Positions 51,991 through 61,400 of a DNA stretch of 64,000 nucleotides are shown here, piece after piece. This DNA is from Gemmatimonadota bacterium (lineage in GTDB: Bacteria > Gemmatimonadota > Gemmatimonadetes > Gemmatimonadales > Gemmatimonadaceae). The position numbers and the translations under genes were made by a program. The stretch covers positions 1,054,001 to 1,118,000 of the forward strand of contig JADJNZ010000001.1 of assembly GCA_016714015.1 (NCBI GenBank), in the 5' to 3' direction. How positions within the stretch are numbered: the stretch's first letter is position 1; each line of letters opens with the position of its first letter. The notes under the pieces were generated by a model that did no database searches, was not told the origin of the DNA, and saw only the letters and a program-made list of their open reading frames with translations.

Positions 51991-54764
51991 GGGTCGACGA
52001 TGCGGACGGGGACGCGTCGATCGATCGTCGTGCCGTCGCCCAGCCGGCCGTCGGTGTTCTGCCCCCAGCAGTAGAGCCCGGCCTCGTTGATCGCGAGACA
52101 GCCGTGCGCCCCGCCACTCGTGACGCGGTCGTGGTAGCCGGTGGCGAACGTCACGTTGACCGGCGTGCTGCGCGACGTGGTCGTGCCATCACCCAACTGT
52201 CCCTCGGTGTTGCGGCCCCAGCAGTACAGCTCGTTGGCGGAGATCACGCAGACGTGCTCGGCGCCGGCGCCTACCTGCGCCTTGCCGAAGGGGGTGAGCG
52301 GACTGCCACCGGCGAGTGGTTGCGGGAGGGGAGCGACGTCCGACGTCTTCAGGCAGGCGTACACGACCCCGAGGTTGCACACGTCGCGCACGACGGAAGC
52401 CGGCAGTCCCAGCTGGCCGGACGCGTCGCTTCCCCAGCAGGAGAGGCGCCCGGCCGTGGCGACGCTGAAGTACGGCGCGCCGCACACGAAGTCATCGCCC
52501 CCGGCGTGGAACGCATTCGCGGGTGCGGGACTCTGCGCGGAGTACTGGGGCATGTAGTTCGAACCGCTGGACCCGAAGCCGAACTCGCCGAAATCGTTGC
52601 GGCCCCAGCAGACGCGCGCGCCGGAGTAGACGGCGCAGGTGTTATCGCCGAACGCCGAGATATCGGAGATGTAGCCGAAAGGCGAGAGCAGCGTGTTGCG
52701 CAGTGGCGTCGGCGAGCTGGCGACCATCCCCGGATACTGTCCCAGCTGGCCGGCCCCGTTCCGGCCCCAGCAATGGACCTGCGGCAGGGGCGAGCCGTTG
52801 CTGAACTGGAAGTTGGCGCTGCACGCGTGCGCACGTCCGGCGCTGATGCGCGAGATCGGGATGCCGATCGAGACCGCCTGCGAGGAGCATGGTGCTGCGC
52901 CGCAGGTCTCGCTGCTGGCGCCACCCAGCTGTCCGAACTCGTTGTCACCCCAGCAGTAGCCTGAGCTCGCGCCGGCGGCGCAGGTGAAGCCGTCTCCCGC
53001 ATCGAGCGACTGGAATCCCAGCGAATCGAACGGCACGCGGGTGGGCACGGACACGCTCGCGACCGAGAGCGGGAGGCCGAGCTGTCCCTTCGAATTGCTA
53101 CCCCAACAGTAGACCTCGGTCCCGCCGCCGCCGTAGTCGGAGTACGAGATCCCGCAGGTGTGGTCGGCGCCGGCGGTGAGATCGAGCCAAGCGCGCGGCG
53201 CGACCTGACTGTAGACCAGCGTGTCCGCGAAGGCGCCCGAGCGTACCTCGAGTCGGATCTTCCGCCGCCCGGAGGTGCCGTAGTACGGCGGCGCGAAGCC
53301 GATCGAATCACCGCTCGGGACCAGCGGGACGAACTGGAAGTCGGTGCCGTTGCCGAGCTGCGTCCACTGGAACGTCACGTTCGTGACCGGATTGCCGAGC
53401 GCGTCGACCGCGCGCGCGTGGAGCACGAGCGTATCGCGGTACGGCGCGAACATCATCGCCGTGTCGGGCGAGGCGATCACCGCGGCGATCGGCCCGCTCG
53501 GCAGCGGCATGGCGACGAGCACCAAGACGGTGTCCTCGACCGTGTCGAAGGGTCGGTCGACGATCGCGCGGACCGTGGTCGTGCCGTTGGCGACGGGCGA
53601 CGCGAGGCCGGTGGGCGAGACCGTCACGATCGTCGTGTCGTCGCTGACCCATCGGTACGGCGCGCCGGGGATGGGATACCCGTTCTGGTCACGCACGGTG
53701 GCGGTGAGCTGGACCGTGGAGTCCTGATGCGCGATCGATGCCGCTCCGGGCGCGGCCTCGACGGACGCGGGGAGCTGCGTGACCGTGACCTCCGCCGAGT
53801 CGATGACGCCGAAGACGCTCGCACGCACGTACGCGACGCCGACGGCGCGCGCGATGACGAGCCCGGTCGAATCGAGCGAGACGATGCTCGTGTCCGCGAT
53901 CGACCAGGTGATGGGCAGGCCGGGCACGGCCGAGGCCATCGAGTCACGGCCGACCGCCGTGAACTGCATCGAGTCGCCGATGGCGTAGAACGCCGCGGCG
54001 GGCGGCGAGATGCTGATGCTCGTGATCGAGGCCCCGATGGTGATCGTCCGCGTGAGCGAGTCGGCGCGACCCCAGGCGTCGGTGACGCGGTGCGTGACGG
54101 TGTGGTTCCCGGGCGTTCCGAACGTGAAGGTGGGCGAGAGTCCGCTCGCCGTGCGTCCGTCGCCCAGTCGCCAGTCGCGCGCGGCGATCGAATCACCATC
54201 GGTGTCGGAGGCGAGCGAGGTGAATGTGACCGTGACGCCGACCAACGGCGTCGCGGGCGCCCAGTCGAAGGCGGGCAAGGGTGCGTGATTGGGGACGTCG
54301 CTCAGCAGGAGGTCGTACGGCAGGGAATCGCCCGGCGCGCCGCAGCAGAGTCGCACCGACGCGAGCAGCCGCCCCGAGGGCGGCATCCGCAGGTTGCCGT
54401 CGATCTCGCGCACGATCGGCGCGCCGGTGGAATCATCGAAGAGCCGCAGCTCGACGCTGTCGGCACTCGGTGCGTCGAGCCAGGCTCGATAGAGCGAGTC
54501 CGGCGCGCCGACGAGGCGGTAGAAGTCGCGATCCTCGATGCTGTCCGCGACGCGCCGACACGAGAGACCGCGCAACGTGCCGGGCTGGACCTGCAATGCC
54601 GCGCCGGGCGTGTCATTGTCCTCCAGCACGTCATCGGGCGCGCACTTGAGCGCCGCCTGATCCTCGATGGGCAGAGCGACGGGCAACTCGAGACAGGCGG
54701 TGACGCCGGCGAGCACCAGCGCAGCGACGAAGAGGAGGCGTGGACGAGGGACGTGGCGCCGCAT
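51987..54764 (-). CDS. Lipoprotein with PKD, Big2-like and seven RCC1 repeats
   Basis: 925 residues. A lipoprotein signal ends AGVTAC. An N-terminal domain with Cys pairs is followed by a PKD-like domain (DWRLGDGRTASGLSPTFTFG), two or three bacterial Ig-like (Big2) domains around residues 250-520, and then seven RCC1-type blades, each with a CWG motif (VYCWGSNSKGQLG, GYCWGDNEFGQLG, VHCWGRNGAGQLG, VCWGRNDFGEFG, LSCWGSDASGQLG, LYCWGRNTEGQLG, LYCWGQNTDGRLG). Seven blades make a complete beta-propeller. Each blade also has an upstream Cys, suggesting one disulfide per blade. The start overlaps the barrel-protein stop by one base; last gene of the surface operon. Confidence 0.82.
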   Translation of the reverse strand: MRRHVPRPRLLFVAALVLAGVTACLELPVALPIEDQAALKCAPDDVLEDNDTPGAALQVQPGTLRGLSCRRVADSIEDRDFYRLVGAPDSLYRAWLDAPSADSVELRLFDDSTGAPIVREIDGNLRMPPSGRLLASVRLCCGAPGDSLPYDLLLSDVPNHAPLPAFDWAPATPLVGVTVTFTSLASDTDGDSIAARDWRLGDGRTASGLSPTFTFGTPGNHTVTHRVTDAWGRADSLTRTITIGASITSISISPPAAAFYAIGDSMQFTAVGRDSMASAVPGLPITWSIADTSIVSLDSTGLVIARAVGVAYVRASVFGVIDSAEVTVTQLPASVEAAPGAASIAHQDSTVQLTATVRDQNGYPIPGAPYRWVSDDTTIVTVSPTGLASPVANGTTTVRAIVDRPFDTVEDTVLVLVAMPLPSGPIAAVIASPDTAMMFAPYRDTLVLHARAVDALGNPVTNVTFQWTQLGNGTDFQFVPLVPSGDSIGFAPPYYGTSGRRKIRLEVRSGAFADTLVYSQVAPRAWLDLTAGADHTCGISYSDYGGGGTEVYCWGSNSKGQLGLPLSVASVSVPTRVPFDSLGFQSLDAGDGFTCAAGASSGYCWGDNEFGQLGGASSETCGAAPCSSQAVSIGIPISRISAGRAHACSANFQFSNGSPLPQVHCWGRNGAGQLGQYPGMVASSPTPLRNTLLSPFGYISDISAFGDNTCAVYSGARVCWGRNDFGEFGFGSSGSNYMPQYSAQSPAPANAFHAGGDDFVCGAPYFSVATAGRLSCWGSDASGQLGLPASVVRDVCNLGVVYACLKTSDVAPLPQPLAGGSPLTPFGKAQVGAGAEHVCVISANELYCWGRNTEGQLGDGTTTSRSTPVNVTFATGYHDRVTSGGAHGCLAINEAGLYCWGQNTDGRLGDGTTIDRRVPVRIVDP

Positions 54765-56437
54765 CAGAAGCTCCGCATGATGCCGAGGGAGACCAGCGCT
54801 TCGCGGTAGGTCACGCTGCCGGAGAATCTTGCGATCCTGGCGCGCGCGACGGCGCTGCCGATCGCGCCGAGCTTGAGTCGCAGGTCACCCGCCACCTGGA
54901 GCTGGTCGCCGATGAGCGACTGTCCGCCGCTCACCGCGAGCGAGCCGCTGGCCCGCCCTTCGCGCGGCCGCCAACCGAGCGTCGCGCTGGCGGTGGTCAG
55001 ACGCTCGAGTCGTGCGGTGTCGCTCGCGGTCACGAGCGCGGGCGAGACGGCGAGGGTGAGACCGTCCCGCACGAGCCACTCCCATTGCACCGCGGCATTG
55101 AACGAGCGCGCCCCGTAGGGCGCGAGGATACCGGCTTCGGTCTCATTCTCCTGCCACGACGCGCTCACGCCGACCGCGTGCGCGCTGCCGAGCGCTAGGC
55201 GCGGCGAGATGCTCATCGCGCGCGCGACGTTGACGAGGCCGAAGGTGTCGACGACGGCACGACGTTCGAGCTTGTTGAGCATCGCACTGAGGTTCACCGA
55301 CCAGGGTCCGTCCGCGAAATTCAGCGCCGCGGTGCCGGTGCCGCGCCAGGTCTCGCCGGCGCCCGTCGCGAGCACGCCATCGGTGCGCACACCGCCGCCG
55401 ACGAGCCCGTTCACGCGTCCGCGCGCGAGCGAGAAGCTCGTCGAGCCTTCCAGCTGCTGCCAGTCGGAAGGGAGGGTCGGCACGCCGAGCGAGACGTATC
55501 CCGGACCGATGCGCTCGGCCCGCAGTCGCACGGCGCCCCACGGCGCCGGTGCGGCGACCTCGGTATGCCAGGCGACATCACCGCGCGTTCCCGACCGCAC
55601 GGTGAAGAGCTTGTCGAGGAGCGCGGCAATGCCGCCGAACTCCTCCTTGAAGCTGAAGGGCAGCGAGTCGTTGCGGGTATCGTAGTTGTGGAGCGAGGCA
55701 CGCGCGCCGGCTTCGAGGCGCCAACCCGGGCGGAACTCGGTGAAGAGGTCGATGCCGCCGATGACGTTCGCCTGCGGTGCGGGCGCGACCGTGTCGCCCA
55801 GCGCCGGTTCGCGATCGGAGGCCCAGAGACCGGTGAAGGTGATCGAGTTCCGTGCCGAGCCGATGGTGAGCGCACCGGCACCGATCGCCCGATGCAGCGG
55901 CTTCACGCGCGGCGCGGCGAGGCGCGCGTCGACGGTGCCGAAGCCGAGCGGATCGACGAACGCGACGTCGTCGGCGCGTCCGCCATGGAGCCGCAGCGTG
56001 ACGAGCCCCCGCTGGAGGCGCACCCCGGCGCCGCGGATGACGGTCCCTTCGAGCATGGTGGCGCCGAGGGAGGGTGCATGGTCGCCGACCCACGCTTCGC
56101 CCGTGGTCCAGCGCGGATTGAGCGCATACCGATTGAGCGAGCGCGCGGCGAACTGCGTCTCGGAGTCCCAGGTGAGGTTGGCGCCGATCTGGATGCCCCA
56201 CAGATCGAACACGGGCGAGAGCGACATGCGGCCCACGGCGCCGGGCCGGCGCGCTTCGCGGCCGCTCACCGTGTAGCCCTCGGCGCTCACGTCGGCGGTG
56301 CCGCTCACGCGTTGCGCGTGCAACGTGCGCGGCAACGCGCTCGACAGCGTGCCCGCCAGTGCGCCCGTCAATGCGAGCGTCATGGCGATCGTCCTGGCGC
56401 GCGTGACGGCGTTGGAGGTGCGATGCGTGCGTGTCAT
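54764..56437 (-). CDS. Outer-membrane beta-barrel protein, unknown family
   Basis: 557 residues. The signal peptide ends near RTLHAQ. The mature protein is a series of alternating amphipathic strands (LFTEFRPGWRLEAGARASL, WSVNLSAMLNKLERRAV) and ends VSLGIMRSF with a terminal aromatic residue, as in barrels inserted by BAM. No family recognised. It overlaps its upstream neighbour by 4 bp and its downstream neighbour by 1 bp, so it is probably an outer-membrane anchor or conduit for the operon's other products. Confidence 0.72.
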   Translation of the reverse strand: MTRTHRTSNAVTRARTIAMTLALTGALAGTLSSALPRTLHAQRVSGTADVSAEGYTVSGREARRPGAVGRMSLSPVFDLWGIQIGANLTWDSETQFAARSLNRYALNPRWTTGEAWVGDHAPSLGATMLEGTVIRGAGVRLQRGLVTLRLHGGRADDVAFVDPLGFGTVDARLAAPRVKPLHRAIGAGALTIGSARNSITFTGLWASDREPALGDTVAPAPQANVIGGIDLFTEFRPGWRLEAGARASLHNYDTRNDSLPFSFKEEFGGIAALLDKLFTVRSGTRGDVAWHTEVAAPAPWGAVRLRAERIGPGYVSLGVPTLPSDWQQLEGSTSFSLARGRVNGLVGGGVRTDGVLATGAGETWRGTGTAALNFADGPWSVNLSAMLNKLERRAVVDTFGLVNVARAMSISPRLALGSAHAVGVSASWQENETEAGILAPYGARSFNAAVQWEWLVRDGLTLAVSPALVTASDTARLERLTTASATLGWRPREGRASGSLAVSGGQSLIGDQLQVAGDLRLKLGAIGSAVARARIARFSGSVTYREALVSLGIMRSF

Positions 56438-58410
56438 CGTGGCGCGGCCTCCGCTGCGATGGAGCGCAGTCCGTCGCGCGCACCCGAGCCCACCGCGCGC
56501 ACGCGGTACCAGGCGCCGGCCTTGCCTGTGCTGTCCACGAACGCGTTGGTCGTCGCCGCGCCGACCTCGGTGTACTCGCCGTTGCGCGCGGTGGCGCGTT
56601 CCACGCGATACCGCACGGCGCCGCTGAGCGCGTCCCAGCGGACTGCGACGCCGGTGCCGCGCAGGGTCGCGATCACATTCGCCGGCGCCGCGAGCATCGG
56701 GCCGGCGTCGACCGCCAGCGTGGCCGAGCGCGCGGGACTCGCGTTCCCCGCGCTGTCGCGCGCGACGATCGTGTACTGCCGCGCGCCAGGGCCGACGGTG
56801 AAGTCGTCGTACGACGCGCGCTCACTCGCCGCGAAGGTGACGAGGAGGGAGTCCGCCGTGCCGGTCCGGCGACGCAACTCGTAGCGAGCAACGTCGGCGC
56901 TCGCGCTGGCGCCCCAGGTGATCAGCGCGCGGCCGGCCAGGCGTTCGGCGCGCAGCGACGCGGGCGCGGCGGGCGGCACGCGGTCGGGGATCGCGACCTC
57001 GACGTCGAGCGGCGCGCTCGCGTTGCCGGTGGAGTCGAGCGCGACGAGATGATAGCGCAGGATTCGCACGCCGCGGAGTCCGCCGCCATCGGTGCCACGG
57101 TCGACGAGCACGGTGTCGAGCGCGAGCGGACGCGTGATCCGCGACCAGCCTTCGCCGGCGGCCTTGTCGCCGCGTTGACGGGTGACGATGTACTCGCGCA
57201 GGTCGGCCGCACGCGCCTTGGACCAGCGGAGTCGCACCGCGCTGTCGGCGAGGACCGTGGCGGTGAGCGTGCCCGGAAGCACGGGCCCGGTGCGGTCCGG
57301 CACCGTGATCGGCGCGGCGTTGCCGCGCACGCTCTCGTTGCCGGCGCTGTCGACGACACTGAGACGATACACCCACTGCCCCTTCTCGAGCGTCGAGGTG
57401 TCCTGCCAGACGAGCTGCTCGACCGGGAGCGGACGGCCGGTGACGCGCGCGCCGGAGTTCTTCTCGTCGCGGGCGCGATAGACGTGATAGCCCGCGGCGT
57501 CGGGCTCGGGCGCAGCCGACCAGCGCAGGTGCACGCGGTCGAGCGTGTCGAGCGAGGCGCGCGGATCGAGCACCGGGCGCGGCGGCGAACGGTCGAACGC
57601 CTCGTAGCGCACCACCGGCGAGAGCGGGCCCGGCACTCCGCCCACGCCGAGCGCGCGCACCGCCACCTGCCAGACGATACCCTCGTGCGCCAGCGGGAAC
57701 GACGTGGCGATGGTGTCGGTCTCCTCGCTCTGCGCCACCGGCCGCACCGACAGCCGTCGCCAAGTGGTATCGGTACTGCTCCGCCCCTCGACCAGCCAGG
57801 CGATGGCGTCACTGGCGACGATGCGGAACGTCACGTTCACCGACGTCGGGACATGCGACACCTTGGCGATCGTCGGCGCGCGCAGGCGCTCCGGTTCCGA
57901 CGGCGCCGGCACGTCGAACACCGCGCTCTCGCCGCCGACGACGCGCACGCGATGGCGCGCCGGTCCGGCGCCCACCCGCGGATCGCGGAGCGACCGGCCG
58001 AGCGCGGTCGCGAGGTCGCCATCGAAGAGCGAGGCGAGGCCCGCCGCGCCTGCGTCGGTGCGCAACCGCAGCCAGAGCAGCGCCTCGGTCTCCGCATTGA
58101 AGCGTCGCATCAGATCCGGCAGCTTGTCGCCGAGTCGTGTGACCAGTTCCTCACGAGTGCTCGCCGCGCGCACGGTGTCGCCGATCGCGCGCCACTCGGC
58201 ACCGACCTGACGTTCGAGCAGCAGCGCGCGCCCGGCCGGGATCGGCGCCAGGAAGTAGACGGCGAGCGTGTCGCCGCGGCGCACGGCGTGTACCGACGGC
58301 CTTTCCTGTGCCCCGAGCGCGGTCGGCGAAGCCGCGCTCGCGGCCGCGCACGCCAACACGCCGGCGAGCGCCGATGCCGCACCGACGATGCGTCGCATGC
58401 GCGCGCTCAT
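56434..58410 (-). CDS. Exported multidomain fibronectin-III-like protein
   Basis: 658 residues. A signal peptide ends near TALGAQ. After an N-terminal domain that contains ERQVGAEWRAIGDTVRAAST, four or five fibronectin type III-like modules follow, with the pattern LRWSKARAADLREYIVTR, ALDSTGNASAPLDVEV, LITWGASASADVARYELRR and ARDSAGNASPARSATL. The modules suggest a rod that binds protein or carbohydrate. ATG 58410 overlaps the giant protein's stop by 4 bp (ATGA). Same operon as the barrel and RCC1 proteins. Function unknown. Confidence 0.78.
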   Translation of the reverse strand: MSARMRRIVGAASALAGVLACAAASAASPTALGAQERPSVHAVRRGDTLAVYFLAPIPAGRALLLERQVGAEWRAIGDTVRAASTREELVTRLGDKLPDLMRRFNAETEALLWLRLRTDAGAAGLASLFDGDLATALGRSLRDPRVGAGPARHRVRVVGGESAVFDVPAPSEPERLRAPTIAKVSHVPTSVNVTFRIVASDAIAWLVEGRSSTDTTWRRLSVRPVAQSEETDTIATSFPLAHEGIVWQVAVRALGVGGVPGPLSPVVRYEAFDRSPPRPVLDPRASLDTLDRVHLRWSAAPEPDAAGYHVYRARDEKNSGARVTGRPLPVEQLVWQDTSTLEKGQWVYRLSVVDSAGNESVRGNAAPITVPDRTGPVLPGTLTATVLADSAVRLRWSKARAADLREYIVTRQRGDKAAGEGWSRITRPLALDTVLVDRGTDGGGLRGVRILRYHLVALDSTGNASAPLDVEVAIPDRVPPAAPASLRAERLAGRALITWGASASADVARYELRRRTGTADSLLVTFAASERASYDDFTVGPGARQYTIVARDSAGNASPARSATLAVDAGPMLAAPANVIATLRGTGVAVRWDALSGAVRYRVERATARNGEYTEVGAATTNAFVDSTGKAGAWYRVRAVGSGARDGLRSIAAEAAPR

Positions 58411-61400
58411 CTGACCTCCGGCGGCGTCACAGCGCGCGGGATGGTGGGCGAGTTCCGCACGCCGTTCGGCACCGCATTCGGCACCGTGGGCGCTCTGGTC
58501 GGCGCGGTCGGCGGCCGCACCGCCGGCGCGAGGATGGGCGAGAACGAAGGCCCGGGCGGCGTGTAGCCGGGAACGTTCGGTGCCGCCGCGGCGCCGGCGG
58601 CGATCCCGCTCAAGTCGGGCGGAGGCCGCACCGGGATCGAACGGATCGGCCCGCGGCCGCCCGCGTACGAGACGGCGCGAATATGCAGCCACGTCGTGTC
58701 ACCGGGCGAGAGGTCGGCAGCGGGGATCCTCACCGTGTCCGAGCCCCACGGGGTCGGCGTGAAGGCGCCGAACACGGCCTCCGCATTCGGCGAACGCGAG
58801 ATCACCCACTCAAACATTCGCAGGCCCGACGGCGCGTGCTCGACGGCCGTGAGCTGCACGAGCGCGCTCTGGTCGGGGCCGAACGCGTACGCGCGCAGCG
58901 TCGGCGGGACGGGCCCGCGCGCGTCCACGCGCAGCGCGTTCGGCAGCGTGTACTCGGGTGAGAGCAACCCGGACACGCCCCGCACGCGCACGCGGATCCA
59001 GTGGTCGACGTCCTGCGCGAGCGCGAGGCCGCGGAGCATCAGCACGGCGGTGTTCCCGCCCGTCCGCACATAGGGTGCGGCGCTGAAGGCGCGCACCTGC
59101 TCGCCAGTGCGCGTGGTGCCGATCGCCACTTCGATGGCGGCGAAGTAGCCGAAGCCGATCCCGTCGACGGTGATGTCCAGCGCGGTCGGGTCCGCCGTGA
59201 AATGGACGCGCACGTCGGCCGCGGCCGCCATCACATTCTCGAAGCGCGTCACGTTCTCGTTGCCGATCCGTCCGGCCGGCATTGCCAGCGGCAAGGGCTC
59301 AAGGAGGATGTAGTCGAGGCTCGCCGTCGGGCGCTGCGGGATCTGGTCCGGCGCCTGCGTGAGCGAGGGGGTCGATGCGAGGTTCTGGATGGGGTTCTGC
59401 GGCAGCGGCACGTCGAGCGTGGCGCGGCGATCGACCGAGGCGCCTGCGACGGAGTGCGCGCGCACCGCCACGCCATAGGAGCGCGCGGTCTCCTCGGCCG
59501 TCTCGCGTGCCGTGAGCGTGTTCACGCCCGCCGCGCGCCCGATGTACTGCGGGATCCGCGTCGCGTCGCGGCTCATCACCGCGTTGCTCCCGCCGAGTCC
59601 GTTGGGGTGCGTCGCGTCCCAGCGCAGCTCGCTGCGGGTCACGCCGTCGTGCGCCTGGCTCGTGACGCGGAGCGCCGAGAGCGCAGGCGGCTCGAGGTCG
59701 AGCATCAACTCGTCGCGCCGTACGAGCCACGCGGCCGGCGCGCCCGGACGCGCGCGCGCCTCGTCGTACAGCGCGGCCACGTGTCCCGTCATCTCGAGAC
59801 GGGCCGCGTACAGCTCGGCCACCGCGTCGGTGAGCACCCGGCGGTAGCGGACCATGGTGTCGCGCTGCGCGATCATCACGGGCGCGAGGGCGCGCGCCTC
59901 GAGGGGTGCACCGGTCCGCACGGCGTTCAGTCCACGCTGCGGCAACGTGCGCCAGAGTTCTTCCCACGTGCTCGCGACGACGTCGAGGAAGCGATCGTCG
60001 CGCCCAGGGATCGTGTCGAGACGAATGAGCGCCTGGCGGAACGTGTTGTGGTCCTCCAGTGCCGTCTCACCCTGCATCTCCGGACTGAGCGCGGCGAGCG
60101 CGTACACAGTCAGACGGCGCCGCAGCGCGGCCCCGATCAGGGAGCTGTAGCTCATGCGACCGGCCGCGAGCTCCTGTCGCCAGCCCTCGCGGAGCTTGTC
60201 GCGCGCACCGATAGATCGCGTCGACATCCCGAGCGAGCGGTTGTTCGCCCAGAAACTCGCGCGGTCACCGACGGCGAGGCGCTCCGCCTGCCATTGCTCG
60301 AGCAGCTCGGCGGCGGCGGCGTAGAGGAGCGTCGTCGTTCGCAGTCCCCCGCCCTCGAGGGCCGCGTCGATGGAGTCGAGCGCGGCCTCCGCCTGCGCGA
60401 GCATCGCGGCGACATCGTCGAGTGAGAGTGCGGCGAGACGGCCGGCTGTCGCCGCGGATACGGTCGCGTCGTAGGCCGCCGCATCGAGCGTCAGTCGCAA
60501 CGGGAGTCCCGGCGTGCGCGTGGCCGTGACCGGCGAACCGCCCACGACCTCGCCGATCACCACCTCGGAGGCGTCGTCGAGCACGATGGACAAGCGTTCG
60601 AGCACGGTCGCAGCCGCCGACCCGCTCAGATCCGCCACACCCTCGAAGGTGTCGCGACTGAGGTTCACGTCCGAGGCACGCGGCCGCCGCGGATCACCGA
60701 TCACCGAATCGTGCACCCAGCGCCGGTACTCGCTCGGCGAGTTCGCGTTCCCGATTCGGGCATCGAGCGCGGCCGGCAGTGCGACCCGCTCCTCTGACGC
60801 GAGCACGTCGCGGAAGATGTCGTCGCGCTGGTCTTCCGAGAGATTGAGCAGCGCGAACGCCGCCGCGTTCAACGTCGCATCGTCGAGCAGGAAGGCCTCG
60901 AGTGCGAGTTCCTCGCGCAACGCGCTCGCGGCCGCGTCGGTCGCGCGCTTGAGGCGCCGCGACCCGCCGCGCATCTCCGCGATCTGCTTGTCGAGATTCT
61001 TGTCACGCCCGAAGCCGGCGTCGAAGTCACCATGGTCGAAGCTCGCATGCACGGCGGCGCGCTCCGTGATGCCCGCCACGCGCACCTTGCCCACGCCGCT
61101 GAAGCCGAGGTAGATGCCGTGGTCGAGGACGAGCGCACCCTTGAGCCGGGCGCTCGCCTCGACCGAGAGGATCTCCACGCTCGCCCGCACCTCGCCGTAG
61201 ATGCCGAACTTGGGGCGCGAGGCGTCGAGGAACACACCGACCATCACCGAGGAGTTGATCTCGACCGGTCCGTACTCGAAGCCCGATCCGATGCCCACTT
61301 CGGCGAAGAAGCCGTCCTGCGACGCCATCAGATCACCGTAGGCGTTGAACGCCACCACGTCGAGCGCGGCGTGCGCGTCGATCGCCCAGGTGAAGCGCCC

